From contig JAGVJS010000163.1 of the NCBI GenBank assembly GCA_020051025.1, positions 1 to 7,814 of the forward strand: a DNA stretch of 7,814 nucleotides, in the 5' to 3' direction. The notes under the pieces were generated by a model. That model was not told the DNA's origin. It was given only the letters and a program-made list of their open reading frames with translations, and ran no database searches. Position numbers and translations under genes: made by a program. Below are positions 5,427 through 7,814 of this stretch, piece by piece (positions within the stretch are counted from its first letter, which is position 1; each line of letters starts with the position of its first letter). This stretch comes from Sphingobium sp. Lineage in GTDB: Bacteria > Pseudomonadota > Alphaproteobacteria > Sphingomonadales > Sphingomonadaceae.

Positions 5427-6983
5427 CTCCCACTCGATCGTGCCGGGCGGCTTCGAGGTATAGTCGTATACTACGCGGTTGATGCCCTTGACCTCGTTGA
5501 TGATGCGGGTCGCGACGCGGCTAAGGAAGGCGGCGTCGAAGGGGTAGATGTCGGCGGTCATGCCGTCGGTGGAGGTGACGGCGCGGACGGCGCAGACGCT
5601 GTCATAGGTACGGTGGTCGCCCATCACGCCCACGGTGCGGACCGGCAGCAGCACGGCGAAGGCCTGCCAGATCGCATCATACAGCCCTGCGTTGCGGATT
5701 TCCTCCAGATAGATGAAGTCCGCCTTGCGCAGTATGTCGCAGCGTTCCTTGGTCACTTCGCCGGGGATGCGGATGGCAAGGCCGGGTCCGGGGAAGGGGT
5801 GGCGGCCGACGAAAATGTCGGGCAGGCCCAGTTCCTTGCCCAGCACGCGCACTTCGTCCTTGAACAGTTCGCGTAAGGGCTCGACCAGCTTCATGTTCAT
5901 GCGTTCGGGCAGGCCGCCGACATTATGGTGCGACTTGATCGTGACCGAAGGCCCGCCGGTGAAGCTGACCGATTCAATCACGTCGGGATAGAGGGTGCCC
6001 TGCGCCAGGAAGTCGGCGCCGCCGATCTTTGCGGCTTCCTCCTCGAACACGGCGATGAATTCGCCGCCGATGAATTTGCGCTTCTTTTCGGGGTCAGTGA
6101 GGCCGGCGAGGCCGCCCAGGAAGCGCTCTTCGGCGTTCACATGGACCAGTTTGATGCCATAATGTTCGCGGAACAGGCTCACCACCTGTTCGGCTTCGCC
6201 CAGACGCATCAGGCCATGATCGACGAACACGCAGGTCAGCTGGTCGCCGATCGCTTCGTGGATGAGCACGGCGGCCACGGCGGAATCGACGCCGCCCGAC
6301 AGGCCGCAGATGACGCGGCCTTCGCCGACCTGCTCGCGGATTTCGGCGATCTTGGTGGCGCGGAATTCGGCCATGGTCCAGTCGTCGGCAAGGCCGCAGA
6401 CATGGCGCACGAAATTGGCGAGCAGCTTTGCGCCGTCGGGTGTGTGGACGACCTCGGGATGGAATTGGGTGGCGTAGAAGCGCTTTTCCTCGTTCGCGGT
6501 GACGGCATAGGGCGCGCCCTCGCTGGTCGCGACGACCTCGAAACCGGGTGCCAGCTGCGTCACCTTGTCGCCATGGCTCATCCAGACCTGATGGCTTTCA
6601 CCGGTGGTCCACAGGCCATCGAACAGGGCGCAACCCTTTTTCACTTCGATGAAGGCGCGGCCGAATTCGCCGCTTTCGCCGCCTTCGACATTGCCACCCA
6701 GCTGCTGCATCATCGTCTGCTGGCCATAGCAGATGCCAAGGATGGGGATGCCCGCGTCGAAGAAATGCTGTGGCGCCCGCGGGCTGTCTTCCCACATGAC
6801 CGAGGAGGGGCCGCCCGACAGAATGATGCCTTTGGGCTTCATCCGTTCGAACGCTTCGGCGGCGGCGTTGAAAGGGGCGATCTCGGAATAGACGCCGGCT
6901 TCGCGGACGCGGCGGGCGATGAGCTGGGTCACCTGACTGCCGAAATCCACGATGAGGATGGAATCCTGAAGGGGCAGCGTCAT
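5424..6983 (-). CDS. guaA: GMP synthase (glutamine-hydrolysing) GuaA
   Basis: GuaA converts XMP to GMP with ATP and ammonia from glutamine, the last step of guanine nucleotide synthesis in the cytosol. The 519-residue length is typical (E. coli 525). The N-terminal class I glutamine amidotransferase domain (about 8-200) has ILSGGPSS (54-61), GICYGQQ with nucleophile Cys85, and QFHPE with His175 and Glu177. The ATP-pyrophosphatase domain follows, with P-loop SGGVDS (229-234). The C-terminal dimerisation domain ends in the characteristic GTIEWE. The ATG at 6983 has AAGG eight bases upstream. It lies 70 bp after the MFS transporter stop on the same strand, so it may be co-transcribed or have its own promoter; I could not identify a convincing -35/-10 pair. 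Nothing is missing or unusual in the visible motifs. Confidence 0.97.
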   Translation of the reverse strand: MTLPLQDSILIVDFGSQVTQLIARRVREAGVYSEIAPFNAAAEAFERMKPKGIILSGGPSSVMWEDSPRAPQHFFDAGIPILGICYGQQTMMQQLGGNVEGGESGEFGRAFIEVKKGCALFDGLWTTGESHQVWMSHGDKVTQLAPGFEVVATSEGAPYAVTANEEKRFYATQFHPEVVHTPDGAKLLANFVRHVCGLADDWTMAEFRATKIAEIREQVGEGRVICGLSGGVDSAVAAVLIHEAIGDQLTCVFVDHGLMRLGEAEQVVSLFREHYGIKLVHVNAEERFLGGLAGLTDPEKKRKFIGGEFIAVFEEEAAKIGGADFLAQGTLYPDVIESVSFTGGPSVTIKSHHNVGGLPERMNMKLVEPLRELFKDEVRVLGKELGLPDIFVGRHPFPGPGLAIRIPGEVTKERCDILRKADFIYLEEIRNAGLYDAIWQAFAVLLPVRTVGVMGDHRTYDSVCAVRAVTSTDGMTADIYPFDAAFLSRVATRIINEVKGINRVVYDYTSKPPGTIEWE

Positions 6984-7053
6984 CGAATCGCCTTTATATC
7001 GAGCGTGGGAAGGGATTCGCGCCCGGTTAGTCGTCCGGCCCCGATATGTCCAG

Positions 7054-7814
7054 TTATGCGTTGAATTGCCGGCCAGCGCGCCAGCCGATCAGCGCCGCGC
7101 CGGCGAGAATGGTCGCCGCGATCAGAAAGCCGCTGCCGATGAAGGGAATGGTGGGGTTCGACCCGACCGATAGCGAATAGATGGCGCCGAAGAAAAGCGG
7201 GGAAATGACGCCGGCAATGGCACCGACGCTGTTGTTCGCACCCTGTAACTGGCCCTGTTCGGATTCGGAGACATGGCGCGTCATCAGCGACTGGATGGTC
7301 GGCATGGCCAGACCCCAGAGCGCATTGGGGAAGATGGCAGCGATGAAGAACATGTCGCTGGGGGCCAGGCCCATGGCGGCGAGTCCGATCGCGCCGAAGC
7401 CAAGCCCCACGACCATGGTGGTGCGATCGCCCAGCCGTTTGACCACCGGCCCGACCAGCAGCCCCTGCACGCCCATGTCGAGCAGGCCGACCAGCGCGAG
7501 CAAGGTGCCGACCTGCCACGCCCCCCAGCCATAGCGGTCGCCGGCATAGAGGACGAAAATGGCCGAGAAGATATGGTGGGCGAAATAGAGGAGGAAATTG
7601 CCGACCGCGAGGCTGGAGAGTTCGGGATGGGATTGCAGCAGCTTGAGCGCCCCGAACGGATTGGCCCGGCGCCAGCTGAAGGTCATGCGCTTTTCGGGGG
7701 GCAGCGATTCGGGCAGGACGAACAGGCCGTAGAGGAAGGCGAGGCCGGAGAGGATGGCGGCGGCCCAGAAGGGCGCGCGGTGCGAGATTTCGCCCAGCAC
7801 CCCGCCCAGCAACG
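7054..7814 (-). CDS. TCR/Tet-family MFS transporter (TetA-like), C-terminal part
   Basis: The gene enters from the right edge; 253 codons including the stop are visible, roughly the last seven of twelve membrane helices. From the first full visible codon (TTG at 7812, an internal Leu), membrane segments fall at about residues 14-34, 65-90, 100-124, 131-150, 154-176, 191-213 and 223-244. The opening [19 protein letters not shown] and [12 protein letters not shown] (31-42) resemble the centre of TetA-type proteins, including the cytoplasmic loop between the two halves. [10 protein letters not shown] (121-130) is the second-half motif-A-like loop, and [21 protein letters not shown] (185-205) matches the TetA helix 11 region. 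It is probably a proton-driven exporter in the inner membrane. The family includes tetracycline exporters, but many chromosomal members transport other or unknown compounds, and resistance should not be assumed. Confidence 0.85.
   Translation of the reverse strand, partial: LLGGVLGEISHRAPFWAAAILSGLAFLYGLFVLPESLPPEKRMTFSWRRANPFGALKLLQSHPELSSLAVGNFLLYFAHHIFSAIFVLYAGDRYGWGAWQVGTLLALVGLLDMGVQGLLVGPVVKRLGDRTTMVVGLGFGAIGLAAMGLAPSDMFFIAAIFPNALWGLAMPTIQSLMTRHVSESEQGQLQGANNSVGAIAGVISPLFFGAIYSLSVGSNPTIPFIGSGFLIAATILAGAALIGWRAGRQFNA

Noticed and set aside
6993..6998. TATAAA on the minus strand just before guaA as a -10 box
   Set aside because: It overlaps the ribosome-binding region, has no -35 at normal spacing, and would leave almost no leader.
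5925..7064. 379-codon open frame on the plus strand, opposite guaA
   Set aside because: Antisense of the strongly conserved guaA; composition is typical of a complementary-frame artefact.
7054..7814. Tetracycline-resistance gene
   Set aside because: The TetA-like family match is clear, but half the protein is missing and chromosomal family members have varied or unknown substrates, so no resistance call is justified.

Overview
This window looks like a piece of conserved chromosome from a sphingomonad (Alphaproteobacteria, Sphingomonadaceae; Sphingobium/Sphingomonas-like). The grounds are high GC, the gene order nadD-rsfS-rlmH followed by a secreted protein, RmuC and GMP synthase homologues with alphaproteobacterial character, a DUF6356 protein, and a cluster of short palindromic repeats of the 'TTCGACTTCGCTCAG' type that I remember as common in sphingomonad genomes. 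The assignment comes from memory and inference, not from a search.

Almost everything is on the minus strand. From right to left, in transcription order: the 3' two-thirds of a TetA-like (TCR/Tet) MFS transporter (7054 to the right edge) and guaA (5424-6983). A structured spacer with a bidirectional terminator follows (about 5309-5426). The only plus-strand gene is a small DUF6356 protein (5032-5298), convergent with guaA and divergent from a fold-type I PLP aminotransferase (3740-4915). Next come rmuC (2142-3656), an unrecognised 57-residue ORF (1886-2059), nadD (1196-1825), rsfS (794-1183), rlmH (246-668), and the start of an exported protein, probably an EnvC/M23-type peptidase (117 to the left edge).

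The left half is a housekeeping group: NAD synthesis (nadD), ribosome silencing (rsfS), 23S rRNA pseudouridine methylation (rlmH) and probably a cell-wall enzyme. nadD and rsfS are tightly packed. rlmH is separated from rsfS by a REP-like repeat cluster, and from the exported protein by a strong stem-loop. The aminotransferase and DUF6356 genes share a 116-bp divergent spacer with a phased set of inverted half-sites, the best operator candidate here. guaA supplies GMP and has no obvious link to its neighbours.

I found no tRNA, rRNA, CRISPR array, insertion sequence, prophage or defence/toxin system, and no convincing new multi-gene system. The points worth a second look are small: the unlisted 57-residue ORF, the REP cluster that can distort the rlmH start call, the divergent operator-like site, stem-loops after rlmH and guaA, non-ATG starts, and a Trp in place of a PLP-contact Tyr in the aminotransferase.
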